Shown here one piece after another: positions 32,531 through 40,004 of a stretch of DNA of 40,120 bases (its first letter is position 1; each line of letters starts with the position of its first letter). The position numbers and the translations under genes were made by a program. The notes beneath the pieces are model-generated. The model was not told the DNA's origin, ran no database searches, and worked only from the letters and a program-made list of their open reading frames with translations. Origin of the DNA: Bradyrhizobium hipponense (GTDB lineage Bacteria > Pseudomonadota > Alphaproteobacteria > Rhizobiales > Xanthobacteraceae). The stretch covers positions 1 through 40,120 of the forward strand of contig NZ_VSTH01000034.1 of the NCBI RefSeq assembly GCF_008123965.1. Reading direction: 5' to 3'.

Positions 32531-32550
32531 CAAGCCCTTAATTGGGCTTG
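32531..32550. repeat. Hairpin between galE and the MsbA-like exporter gene
   Basis: CAAGCCC (32531-32537) and GGGCTTG (32544-32550) form a 7-bp stem with loop TTAATT. It starts 14 bp after the galE stop. AAAA, not T, follows on the plus strand, so it may stabilise the galE transcript end rather than act as an intrinsic terminator. Confidence 0.5.
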
Positions 32551-32634
32551 AAAAGCGTAGCTTTAGCGGGCACAGAGGCCGTTCGATCCCTGACGCGCGG
32601 GCAGGCTTTTTCCTGTGCCGTCAATGGACTGCGG

Positions 32635-34443
32635 ATGGCCCAGTTTCCAAAGAAAATCACCGACGATCCCTATGCGGCAGCGGTCCTGATTCGCCGCCTG
32701 GTCACGGAACAGGGCGTCATCTATTGGCGGCGCTACCTGGTCGCCTTCGCGCTGATGGCGCTTGCCGCAGGCTCGACCGCGGGCGCGACCTACGTGCTCG
32801 GTCAGGTCATCAACCAGGCCTATGTCGACAAGAACATCCCGGGCATCGCGATGTTCTCGGGCGTGACAGTAATCCTTCTGTTCATCAAGGGCGTGGCGAC
32901 CTACGGCCACATGGTGATCCTGACCAAGATCAGCAACGCGATCCTTGCCACTAATCAGCGGCAATTGTTCGCTAAGTTGATGCGCGAGAACGTCGGCTTC
33001 TTCTCCGAGCGGCACTCATCGGAATTTCTGGCGCGGCTGACGGCCGGCGCAAAGTCCATCACCGACGTCCTCAACATGCTGGTCAACGCCGTCGGGCGCG
33101 ACCTCATGATGCTGCTCGCCATGATCGGCGTGATGGTGTGGCAGGATCCGCTGATGTCGTTCATCGGCCTCGTCGCGGTACCGCCGGCGATGCTGGTACT
33201 GCGCAAGCTGGTCAAGCGCATCAAGGGTCTCGCCTTCAACCAGTTCACCGGCACTGCCGACATTATGGAAACGATGCAGGAATCGCTGCAGGGCATCCGC
33301 ACCGTCAAGGCCTTCACGCTCGAAGAGACGATGCAGAAGCGCATCGACGAGAACATCGCAATCGTCGAGCGCAACGCCAACAAGATGGCCCGAGTCGCCA
33401 ACCGCTCCAACCCGCTGATGGAAATGCTCGGCGGCTTCGCGGTCGCCGGCTGCCTGCTCTATGGCGGTTACAGCGTGGTTGCACTCAACGCCACGCCCGG
33501 CGCATTCTTCTCCTTCATGACCGCGTTCCTGATGGCGACCGAGCCGGCCAAGCGGCTGGCGCGGCTCAACATCGACCTGAACAGCCAGCTCGTCGGCGCG
33601 CGCATGCTGCTCGAAGTGGTCGACAGCCCGGCCAGCGAGCAATCCGACGATGACAAGCCGGCACTGAAGCTGTCCGATGCCCGCATCGAGCTGCGCGACG
33701 TCAGCTTCTCCTATCGGACCGGCGAGACCGTGCTCAACCGCATGAGCTTCGTCGCCGAGCCCGGCAAGGTCACCGCGCTGGTCGGCCCCTCCGGCGGCGG
33801 CAAGTCGACGGTGCTGGCGCTGCTCTTGCGCTTCTACGAGGTGACGCAGGGCGACATCGTGATCGACGGCCAGTCAATCGGCTCGATCTCGCGAAAGTCG
33901 CTGCGGGCGCAGACCGCCTATGTCGGCCAGGACGTCTATCTGTTCCGCGACACCATCCGCAACAATATCGCCTTCGGCAGGCCGGGCGCGACCGAAGACC
34001 AAATCATCGATGCCGCGAAGGCGGCCTGCGCGCATGATTTCATCATGAGCTTTCCGCTCGGCTACGATACGCCGGTCGGCGAGCACGGCACCCAAGTGTC
34101 GGGCGGCCAGCGCCAGCGCATCGCGGTCGCGCGCGCGCTGCTCAAGAACGCGCCGATCATCCTGCTCGATGAGGCCACCGCGGCGCTCGATTCCGAGTCC
34201 GAGAAGCAGGTGCAGGAGGCGATCGAGCATCTCTGCCGGAACCGCACCACTATCGTGATCGCCCATCGCCTGCACACCATCATGCACGCGGATGCGATCC
34301 TGGTGGTCGAGGGCGGCGAAATCGTCGAGCAGGGCCGGCACGACGACTTGCTCCGCCGCTCGGGCCGCTACGCCTCGTTCTTCCGACTGCAACATCACGA
34401 CACCAGCCCCTTGGGGCTGGCGCCGATCGGTGCAACCGCCTAG
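32635..34443 (+). CDS. MsbA-like ABC exporter, fused permease and ATPase
   Basis: A 602-residue half-transporter with six N-terminal membrane helices (type IV exporter fold, about 1-330) and a C-terminal ATPase. Walker A is GPSGGGKST, the signature is VSGGQRQRIAVARALL, Walker B is IILLDEATAALD, and the switch region is VIAHRLHTIMHADAI. Family members export lipid A-core or lipid-linked glycans as homodimers. Adjacent galE and LPS genes support an envelope lipid or polysaccharide cargo, which is inference; a multidrug role cannot be excluded. The start is placed at the ATG at 32635 (MAQFPKKITDD). The longer frame would begin with a TTG inside the hairpin after galE and is unlikely. Confidence 0.88.
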   Translation: MAQFPKKITDDPYAAAVLIRRLVTEQGVIYWRRYLVAFALMALAAGSTAGATYVLGQVINQAYVDKNIPGIAMFSGVTVILLFIKGVATYGHMVILTKISNAILATNQRQLFAKLMRENVGFFSERHSSEFLARLTAGAKSITDVLNMLVNAVGRDLMMLLAMIGVMVWQDPLMSFIGLVAVPPAMLVLRKLVKRIKGLAFNQFTGTADIMETMQESLQGIRTVKAFTLEETMQKRIDENIAIVERNANKMARVANRSNPLMEMLGGFAVAGCLLYGGYSVVALNATPGAFFSFMTAFLMATEPAKRLARLNIDLNSQLVGARMLLEVVDSPASEQSDDDKPALKLSDARIELRDVSFSYRTGETVLNRMSFVAEPGKVTALVGPSGGGKSTVLALLLRFYEVTQGDIVIDGQSIGSISRKSLRAQTAYVGQDVYLFRDTIRNNIAFGRPGATEDQIIDAAKAACAHDFIMSFPLGYDTPVGEHGTQVSGGQRQRIAVARALLKNAPIILLDEATAALDSESEKQVQEAIEHLCRNRTTIVIAHRLHTIMHADAILVVEGGEIVEQGRHDDLLRRSGRYASFFRLQHHDTSPLGLAPIGATA

Positions 34444-34490
34444 CATTCCTCTCACCGCAAGAGTCACCCCAAGAGCAGCGAGATCGCTTC

Positions 34491-35192
34491 ATGAACGCCG
34501 CCTCCTACGTCGTCCCGCTTCCGCCGCAACCATCGCTTCCCGTCGTCGGAGAGTCCGGCCGCTATCCGGTGCGCCGCATCTGGTGCGTCGGCCGCAACTA
34601 TCTCGAGCACATCCGCGAGATGGGCAATGACGAGCGCGCGCCGCCGTTCTTCTTCGCCAAGCACGCCGACATGCTGGTGCCCGATGGCACGACCATTCCC
34701 TATCCGCCGCTGACCAAGGATCTACATCATGAGGTCGAGCTGATCGTCGCGATGAAGAGCGGCGGCCTGAACATTCCGGCCGACAAGGCGCTCGACCACG
34801 TCTACGGCTATGCCGTGGGCATCGATCTCACCCGCCGCGATCTTCAGCTTGCTTCGCGCAAGAAGGAGCGTCCCTGGGAGATCGGCAAGTCGTTCGATTA
34901 TTCCGCGCCCTGCTCCGCGGTGCAGCCGGCCGCGAAGATCGGCCATCCCGCCAAGGGCAAAATCTGGCTCACGGTCAACGGCAAGGAAGCGCAGAAGGGC
35001 GACCTCACCGAGCTGATCTGGAACGTGCCGGAGATCATCTGGCAGCTTTCGCAGCAGGTGAAGCTCGCCGCCGGCGACATCATCATGACCGGCACGCCGG
35101 CCGGCGTGTCGCAGCTCCAGCCGGGCGACAAGCTCGAATGCGGCGTCGACGGCGTCGGCGCGCTGAGGGTCTCGATCGGCCAGCCGGAATAG
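34491..35192 (+). CDS. Fumarylacetoacetate hydrolase family protein, fumarylpyruvate hydrolase-like
   Basis: A 233-residue single-domain FAH enzyme. The acidic metal ligands typical of the family are visible in LHHEVELIV and in YGYAVGIDLTRRDLQ. Also present are the start VRRIWCVGRNYLEHIREMG with PPFFFAKHADMLVP, and the terminal ITGTPAGV-like segment IIMTGTPAGVSQLQPGD. This layout matches fumarylpyruvate hydrolases of the gentisate pathway (NagK type), which split fumarylpyruvate to fumarate and pyruvate. Related enzymes act as acylpyruvases or oxaloacetate decarboxylases. No other gentisate genes are nearby, so the physiological substrate is uncertain. A strong terminator follows the stop. 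Confidence 0.87.
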   Translation: MNAASYVVPLPPQPSLPVVGESGRYPVRRIWCVGRNYLEHIREMGNDERAPPFFFAKHADMLVPDGTTIPYPPLTKDLHHEVELIVAMKSGGLNIPADKALDHVYGYAVGIDLTRRDLQLASRKKERPWEIGKSFDYSAPCSAVQPAAKIGHPAKGKIWLTVNGKEAQKGDLTELIWNVPEIIWQLSQQVKLAAGDIIMTGTPAGVSQLQPGDKLECGVDGVGALRVSIGQPE

Positions 35193-35218
35193 GCTGCACA
35201 ACGTTTTTCAAATCGAAA

Positions 35219-35245
35219 GGCCCCGGACCTGTCCGGGGCCTTTTT
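35219..35245 (+). terminator. Intrinsic terminator after the FAH-family gene
   Basis: GGCCCCGG (35219-35226) pairs with CCGGGGCC (35233-35240) around ACCTGT, followed by TTTTT. On the minus strand the hairpin is followed by CTTTCG only, so it is weaker in that direction. It separates the plus-strand group from the convergent SnoaL-like gene. Confidence 0.9.
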
Positions 35246-35278
35246 CTGTTCCGATGGCGTGGACATGCCGGCTTCTAT

Positions 35279-35737
35279 CTACCAGGCCTTCACCGGTCGA
35301 TCGGCGTGGCTTGCCTGCGGCACACCACGGTTGAGCGACATATGGGAATGCACACACAGCCAGCCGTTAGCATCCCTGGCAAACACCATCGTTGCCCGTC
35401 CGGGACGTGGAAACGGACTGCCGTCGGGATGGTAGCCGGTGCTCGTCCACGGCGCGATTACGGTCGCCATCGCGCCGTCGGGAGATGCCAGAATCGCGGT
35501 CTGCTCAAGGACGAAACGGAAGTCGGCCGTCTTTGGCCAGACGTTATCCCATTGCGTCGTGACCCATTGGTCCAGGCCGGGGATGACATCGCTATGCGTG
35601 CCGAAGGCAAGCACATCGGGATGGAAGAGCGGCCTCGCCGAGGCGTAGTCGACATCGCGCACGAAGCCTGCAAATGTCTCCAGCCATTGGTGGAAGAACT
35701 GCGTTATCTCCGCGCTCGCGGTCGGCAAGGGGGCCAT
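35279..35737 (-). CDS. NTF2/SnoaL-like fold protein of unknown function
   Basis: A 152-residue single-domain protein with the cone-shaped NTF2-like pattern: an N-terminal helix (ITQFFHQWLETFAGFV) and FHPDVLAFGTH, then strands such as FVLEQTAILASPDGAMATVI, GRATMVFARDANGWLCVHSH and MSL. Such proteins include ketosteroid isomerase-like enzymes, cyclases and binding subunits, and the fold alone does not give a substrate. The ATG at 35737 has GGAG 6 nt upstream. It lies 24 bp downstream of the lpxO-like gene on the same strand, so the two may be cotranscribed. I do not see a shared function. Confidence 0.75.
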   Translation of the reverse strand: MAPLPTASAEITQFFHQWLETFAGFVRDVDYASARPLFHPDVLAFGTHSDVIPGLDQWVTTQWDNVWPKTADFRFVLEQTAILASPDGAMATVIAPWTSTGYHPDGSPFPRPGRATMVFARDANGWLCVHSHMSLNRGVPQASHADRPVKAW

Positions 35738-35761
35738 GGCCTGCTCCAGTGACTGCGGCGA

Positions 35762-36691
35762 TCACCGCAGTGCCGACATGACGATCAGACCGAGGATCAG
35801 CGTCGTCAGCGAATATTTGAGGGTGTAGTAGACGTTGCGGTTCCAATCCTTGACCTTGCGGCTCGCGAGGTGGATCTCGTAGAGCTTGCCGAACACCTTG
35901 TTGAGCACGCCAACGCTCTCGCCATCGACGTTCTGGGTGGCCGACGCCTTGACGATGTGATGGCTGACCCAGCGGTTGATCGCGGTCATGAAGCCGTATT
36001 TCATCGGACGCTCGACGTCGCAGAACAGAATGATGCGGTTGACGTCAGTCGCATTCTCAGCGCTGTGGATGAAGGTCTCGTCGAACATGAAGGCCTCGCC
36101 GTCGCGCCAGACGCATTCGACGCCGTCGACCAGGATGCGGCACTTGTTCGAGTTCGGCGTGACGAGACCGAGGTGGTAGCGCAGCGAGCCAGCGAAGGGA
36201 TCGCGGTGCGCCCCTAACTTGCCGCCCGGCGGCAGCATCGCGAACATCGCGCCATGCACGCTCGGAATCGAATTCAACAGCTCCACCGTCTTCGGGCACA
36301 GCGTCCGTGCCGAGGGCAGGAAGTCGTCGTACCATTTCAGGTAAAAGCGCTTCCAGCCGCTCTTGAAGAAGGAGTAGAAGCCCCAGTCGTTGTTCTTCGC
36401 AGCGGCGCGGATAAAGCCCTCGTCGAACAGGCGAATGGCCTCGTCGCGAATTGTTTCCCAATTGTCGCCGAGCGGCTTGAGCTCGGGAAACTGATCGACC
36501 GAGATCACCGGCCTGTTCGGCACGGCCGAGCCCGCATACATCAGCACGTTGTAGGGCGCGAGATAGGTCGAGTGGTCGCCGAGCTGGCGCGCGAAACGCA
36601 GCCGCTGCTTGCCTCGGAAGTGAACGTAAATCGTCGATGCCGCAAGCACATAGAGCACGACAAGTTGCGGCGCAAAAAGCTGTTTCAACAT
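35762..36691 (-). CDS. lpxO: Aspartyl/asparaginyl beta-hydroxylase family, LpxO-like lipid A hydroxylase
   Basis: A 309-residue Fe(II)/2-oxoglutarate dioxygenase. A hydrophobic N-terminal helix (LVVLYVLAASTIYVHF) and a C-terminal hydrophobic segment (SLTTLILGLIVMSAL) suggest membrane attachment. The metal ligands are expected in LGAHRDPFAGSLRYHLGL and in the histidine of FIHSAENATDVNRIILF, with the 2-oxoglutarate-binding arginine just after it (NRI). This arrangement is that of LpxO, which 2-hydroxylates an acyl chain of lipid A at the inner membrane. Peptide aspartyl hydroxylases share the domain but lack the terminal anchors. The ATG at 36691 has GGGGAACGGGAG adjacent. Location close to other LPS genes fits. 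Confidence 0.85.
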   Translation of the reverse strand: MLKQLFAPQLVVLYVLAASTIYVHFRGKQRLRFARQLGDHSTYLAPYNVLMYAGSAVPNRPVISVDQFPELKPLGDNWETIRDEAIRLFDEGFIRAAAKNNDWGFYSFFKSGWKRFYLKWYDDFLPSARTLCPKTVELLNSIPSVHGAMFAMLPPGGKLGAHRDPFAGSLRYHLGLVTPNSNKCRILVDGVECVWRDGEAFMFDETFIHSAENATDVNRIILFCDVERPMKYGFMTAINRWVSHHIVKASATQNVDGESVGVLNKVFGKLYEIHLASRKVKDWNRNVYYTLKYSLTTLILGLIVMSALR

Positions 36692-36821
36692 CTCCCGTTC
36701 CCCAGTGACACAGCTGGGGACGTCCTCTACCCCGGCCCGGCCCGAGCGGCAAGATATTGACCGCTAGGTTGCAATCACTCTGCAGAGAGACCAGAGATGA
36801 AACAGACCGAAACGAACCGAA

Positions 36822-36977
36822 TCACGCCCGCGACAACGCCTGGAGCCCCTTGAAGGTCAGACGCTTGGGGTCGGTGACGCCGGCGAGATAGAGCCGGCGA
36901 ATGAAGGCGATGACGGCGTCGCGGTCGCAATCGGTCAGCGCGACGACGGCGTCGACCGCGATCTTCTGGGCTTCCAT
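36822..36977 (-). CDS. 51-residue protein of unknown function behind a CtrA-type box
   Basis: A short ORF begins at the ATG at 36977 and stops with TGA at 36822. The product starts MEAQKIAVDAVVALTDCD and continues through AFIRRLYLAGVTDPKRL to LQALSRA. It is probably helical, with no signal peptide and no membrane segment. The ribosome site GAGGTGAG lies 7-8 nt upstream, good support for translation. I do not recognise the family. A TTAA-N7-TTAA site 55-69 bp upstream suggests cell-cycle control. The gene is on the same strand as the lpxO-like gene, 130 bp downstream. Confidence 0.65.
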   Translation of the reverse strand: MEAQKIAVDAVVALTDCDRDAVIAFIRRLYLAGVTDPKRLTFKGLQALSRA

Positions 36978-37031
36978 TGGGCTCACCTCGGCCTTGCGAC
37001 TACCCGGCCGAGATAGGCTAGGACTTACCGG

Positions 37032-37046
37032 TTAATCCCGCGTTAA
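37032..37046. promoter_or_regulatory. CtrA-type binding site (TTAA-N7-TTAA)
   Basis: TTAA at 37032-37035 and TTAA at 37043-37046 are separated by TCCCGCG, matching the full CtrA consensus TTAA-N7-TTAA. The flanks make it a near palindrome (CGGTTAA with TTAACCG). It lies 55-69 bp upstream of the 51-residue gene's ATG on the minus strand. A GANTC (CcrM methylation) site at 37066-37070 is close by. Confidence 0.65.
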
Positions 37047-37148
37047 CCGTTCGGGCAGCATGGCCGATTCAGCCGGAGGGCCGTATACGCGAAACAACGC
37101 ATGGCCGGCCCGCGCAGATTCCGGGCGCAACCGCGTCGGCGACCGGCG

Positions 37149-37796
37149 CTACCTGGCACCGGGCTTTGCGATGTTCTGAGCAAGCGATTTTAGCAACTCG
37201 GTTTGCTTCAGGACCAGCTCGCATTGCTTTCGCGCATGCGCGCTCGACAGCTCAACCAAGTCCGCAAACGTTGTCGCACGGCCCAACTCCCGCGCATACT
37301 CCAGCGTAGCGCCCGCATTGACTTTCATCAGTTCGAGCACGACGGTGCGACACTCGGCTGCCGTTCCAATCGCCTCGATGAGGTGGCTTTCCGCGGCGGC
37401 GACGCCCTCGACCTCCGGTGCCCCACCGGCTAGCCGTGGCTTGGCCAGGTCCTTGGCATAATCCAGCGCAACGTGAGCACCAGCCTTCATGCCCTCCAAG
37501 GCACGAGCCTGACAGTCCTTGGCCATGTCCAGGATAAGATCGGCGGTGGTGCTGCCCGGAGGCTCAATCGTTGCAGCGATGACGCTGGCGGCTTCTTGTG
37601 TCGGCACCGTCGTCGAAGCAGGCGCTGCTTGCGCGATCTGCGGCGCATCCTGACGGTCGACGGTGACCGAGCCCGGGGGCATCGCCAAGCCCTCGTCGAC
37701 GGCGCGGCTCACCTCCGCGGTCAGGGCCACCAGCGAACGACGCCTGGCGCGTGCAATGTCAGCAGGCTGTCTTGAGCGCGGCTTGCCCATGATCAT
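37149..37796 (-). CDS. Phasin-like protein
   Basis: A 215-residue protein. The N-terminal 85 residues are basic, then proline/alanine/threonine-rich, and probably disordered. The C-terminal part is helical with the phasin pattern: ATLEYARELGRATTFADLVE, then SSAHARKQCELVLKQTELLK ending SLAQNI. The segment ALEGMKAGAHVALDYAKDLA is echoed by VLELMKVNAGATLEYARELG about 50 residues later, so the helical unit seems duplicated. Phasins coat polyhydroxyalkanoate granules. The ATG at 37796 lies inside the end of the ParA gene (38-bp overlap), with GGAG 4 nt upstream; a second ATG at 37790 has more ordinary spacing. The overlap implies coupled expression with the ATPase. Confidence 0.78.
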   Translation of the reverse strand: MIMGKPRSRQPADIARARRRSLVALTAEVSRAVDEGLAMPPGSVTVDRQDAPQIAQAAPASTTVPTQEAASVIAATIEPPGSTTADLILDMAKDCQARALEGMKAGAHVALDYAKDLAKPRLAGGAPEVEGVAAAESHLIEAIGTAAECRTVVLELMKVNAGATLEYARELGRATTFADLVELSSAHARKQCELVLKQTELLKSLAQNIAKPGAR

Positions 37797-38421
37797 TCGA
37801 CTCCATGATAAGGCGTTCCGAGATCCAACCCCACAGGGCCACGATTTCCTCCGAAGCTTTTCCCTCCGGCGCGAACTCGGTCACGCCCAGCCCTGCCCCC
37901 AGCGCATCCTGGTGGTCGTTGCGCTGCCCAATGAAGGGGAGCGCAAGCAAGCCGAGCGAGTTGAGCGAGGTGGCCGCTTCGCTCAGCCGGCAACCCCGTG
38001 TGGGCGTCTGATTGAGGATGAAGCCAAACCGGCGATCGAGCCTGCGAATAGCGATCAGCGTAGGTATTGCGGCTTCGATATCGGCCGGGCTCGGACGAGC
38101 CGGGATGAGGCAAAGATCGGCACTGGCAATGGCGCGCGCCGCCAAGGCATTGTCCGTGGCGGCGGTGTCGATGATCGCGAGCCAGACCCCTTCGGCCTCG
38201 AGGCGAGATAAGATCTGCTCGATTTCAGCAGGTTCGTCGACGCGCTCGACGCGCGGGTGAAGATTTTCGCGGCGCTCTCTCCATTTCGAGATCGTGCCTT
38301 GGGCGTCCGCCTCGACAAGCGCGACACGCTCTCCGCGCGCCATGGCGGCCACTGCCAGCCCAACAGCCAGCGTACTCTTGCCGCTTCCGCCTTTTTGCGT
38401 GACCAGAGCAACGACGTGCAT
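37759..38421 (-). CDS. ParA-family ATPase, orphan
   Basis: A 220-residue deviant Walker-type ATPase. The N-terminus VVALVTQKGGSGKSTLAVGL has both the signature lysine (K10) and the P-loop lysine (K15). The second motif reads ALVEADAQGTISKW and the Walker B region LAIIDTAATDN. There is no N-terminal helix-turn-helix, so it belongs with the small ParA/McdA-like ATPases that position cargo on the nucleoid rather than with plasmid repressors. No ParB or parS is visible. The ATG at 38421 has GGGAG 9 nt upstream, which is preferred over the longer frame. Its 3' end overlaps the phasin-like gene, which suggests that PHA granules are the cargo; that is inference. Confidence 0.88.
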   Translation of the reverse strand: MHVVALVTQKGGSGKSTLAVGLAVAAMARGERVALVEADAQGTISKWRERRENLHPRVERVDEPAEIEQILSRLEAEGVWLAIIDTAATDNALAARAIASADLCLIPARPSPADIEAAIPTLIAIRRLDRRFGFILNQTPTRGCRLSEAATSLNSLGLLALPFIGQRNDHQDALGAGLGVTEFAPEGKASEEIVALWGWISERLIMESNDHGQAALKTAC

Positions 38422-38543
38422 GTTCCGCGCTCCCCTCAATGTCAGCGACGCGGAACTCAGACGCTGCATGCAACGCAAAAACACTACTTCAAGTCGCGAT
38501 TCACCTCAAGGGGTCAACGGCCCCTTCCGGCAACATACGGAGA

Positions 38544-40004
38544 TCAGGAATACCGCATCACGCCATCGTCAATCCGGCCGAAACGCAGCGAGACGATGTC
38601 GAGAGCGTAGTTCTGGTGGAGACGCCACGGCCGCTTCGAACCTTGTTTCGGCATCTTCGCGATCGAGCGCTGCACGTAACCAGAGGTGAAATCGAGCGAG
38701 GGTTGCGCCGATATCGTCGGATCATCATTGTGGGGCATGCACTGGCGAAAATTGTGCCGGTCCATGTAGTTGATCAGCCGGCAGACATATTCGCAGGTGA
38801 GATCGCATTTCAAAGTCCAGGACGCATTGGTGTAGCCGAGCGCCGAAGCCATGTTCGGCACGTCGGCATACATCATGCCCTTGTAGGTCAGCGTGCTGGC
38901 GAAATTGACGGTGCGGCCGTCGACGCTCACATTGAGCCCGCCCACGGCCTGGAGCACGAGCCCCGTTGCCGTCACGATGATGTCGGCGGCGAGCTCGCTG
39001 CCGTCCTTGAGGCGGATGCCGTCGCGCGTAAACGAGTCGATCTCGCTGGTGACGACGGCGGCGCGCTGCTCGCGGATCGCCTTGAACAAATCACCGTCCG
39101 GCACCAGGCACAGCCGCTGATCCCATGGATTGTAGCGCGGAGTAAAATGAGTGGCGACATCGTAGCCGGAGCCGAGCGCGCTTCTCACGCCATTGAGGAT
39201 GAGCTCCTTTACCTTGGCGGGGCGGCGCCGGCTGAGCTGGAAGAAGAACATCCCCCACATGACGTTGCGCCAGCGGATCAGGTGATAGGCCAGCCGTGTC
39301 GGCAGATTGCGGCGCAATTTGTTGGCGACGGGATCCCGCGCGGGGCGCGACACCACATAGGTCGGCGAACGCTGCAGCATGGTGACCTGCGCCGCCGTCC
39401 GGGCAAGCTCCGGCACCAGCGTGACCGCGGTCGCGCCCGAGCCGATCACGACGACGCGCTTGCCCGCGTAGTCGATATCCTCGGTCCATTTCTGCGGATG
39501 CACGATGCGGCCGGCGAAATCCGCCACCCCCTTGAACTCCGGCGTATAGCCCGCCTCGTATTTGTAATAGCCTGAGCACATGAACAGGAAATTGCAGGTG
39601 AAGCGCACGGTCTCGGTCGCGCCCTCACTCTTGGTGCGCTCGGCCTCGACGGTCCAACGCGCCTCACTCGTCGACCACGACGCGCGCTTGACGCGATGGT
39701 GGAAGCGGATGCGCTTGTCGATGCGGTTCTCGGCCGCGGTCTCGCGCACGTAGTCGAGGATTTGCAAGCCGTCGGCGATCGCCTTCGGGTCGGTCCACGG
39801 CTTGAAGGAATAGCCGAGCGTGAACATGTCGCTGTCGGAGCGGACGCCGGGATAGCGGAACAGGTCCCAGGTCCCGCCGATGCAGTCGCGGCCCTCCAGG
39901 ATGACGTAGCTCTTTGTCGGGCACTTCGTCTGAAGATGATAGCCCGCGCCGATGCCGGACAGCCCGGCTCCGACGATGAGGACGTCGACATGTTCTTGTG
40001 GCAC
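38544..40004 (-). CDS. Flavin-containing monooxygenase of Baeyer-Villiger type
   Basis: A class B flavoprotein monooxygenase of about 486 residues. The FAD motif VLIVGAGLSGIGAGYHL lies near the N-terminus, followed by GGTWDLFRYPGVRSDSDM. The NADPH motif is VVVIGSGATAVTLVPEL. The Baeyer-Villiger signature FxGxxxHxxxW is present as FAGRIVHPQKWTED, with T after the W where P or D is usual. Such enzymes insert oxygen beside ketones (cyclohexanone monooxygenase, EthA) or oxidise sulfides. The start is uncertain: GTG at 40004 has GAGG 5 nt upstream, and TTG at 40025 with GGCGGA is also possible. The substrate cannot be read from the sequence. It stands alone, 122 bp upstream of the ParA gene on the same strand. 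Confidence 0.88.
   Translation of the reverse strand: MPQEHVDVLIVGAGLSGIGAGYHLQTKCPTKSYVILEGRDCIGGTWDLFRYPGVRSDSDMFTLGYSFKPWTDPKAIADGLQILDYVRETAAENRIDKRIRFHHRVKRASWSTSEARWTVEAERTKSEGATETVRFTCNFLFMCSGYYKYEAGYTPEFKGVADFAGRIVHPQKWTEDIDYAGKRVVVIGSGATAVTLVPELARTAAQVTMLQRSPTYVVSRPARDPVANKLRRNLPTRLAYHLIRWRNVMWGMFFFQLSRRRPAKVKELILNGVRSALGSGYDVATHFTPRYNPWDQRLCLVPDGDLFKAIREQRAAVVTSEIDSFTRDGIRLKDGSELAADIIVTATGLVLQAVGGLNVSVDGRTVNFASTLTYKGMMYADVPNMASALGYTNASWTLKCDLTCEYVCRLINYMDRHNFRQCMPHNDDPTISAQPSLDFTSGYVQRSIAKMPKQGSKRPWRLHQNYALDIVSLRFGRIDDGVMRYS

Noticed and set aside
36797..36853. Plus-strand 18-codon ORF starting MKQTETNR
   Set aside because: Weak ribosome site, overlaps the better-supported minus-strand 51-residue gene, and shows no other coding sign.
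38508..38526. Hairpin AAGGGG/CCCCTT between the monooxygenase and ParA genes
   Set aside because: 6-bp stem without a U-tract; the monooxygenase gene reads towards the ParA leader on the same strand, but the hairpin is too weak to call a terminator.
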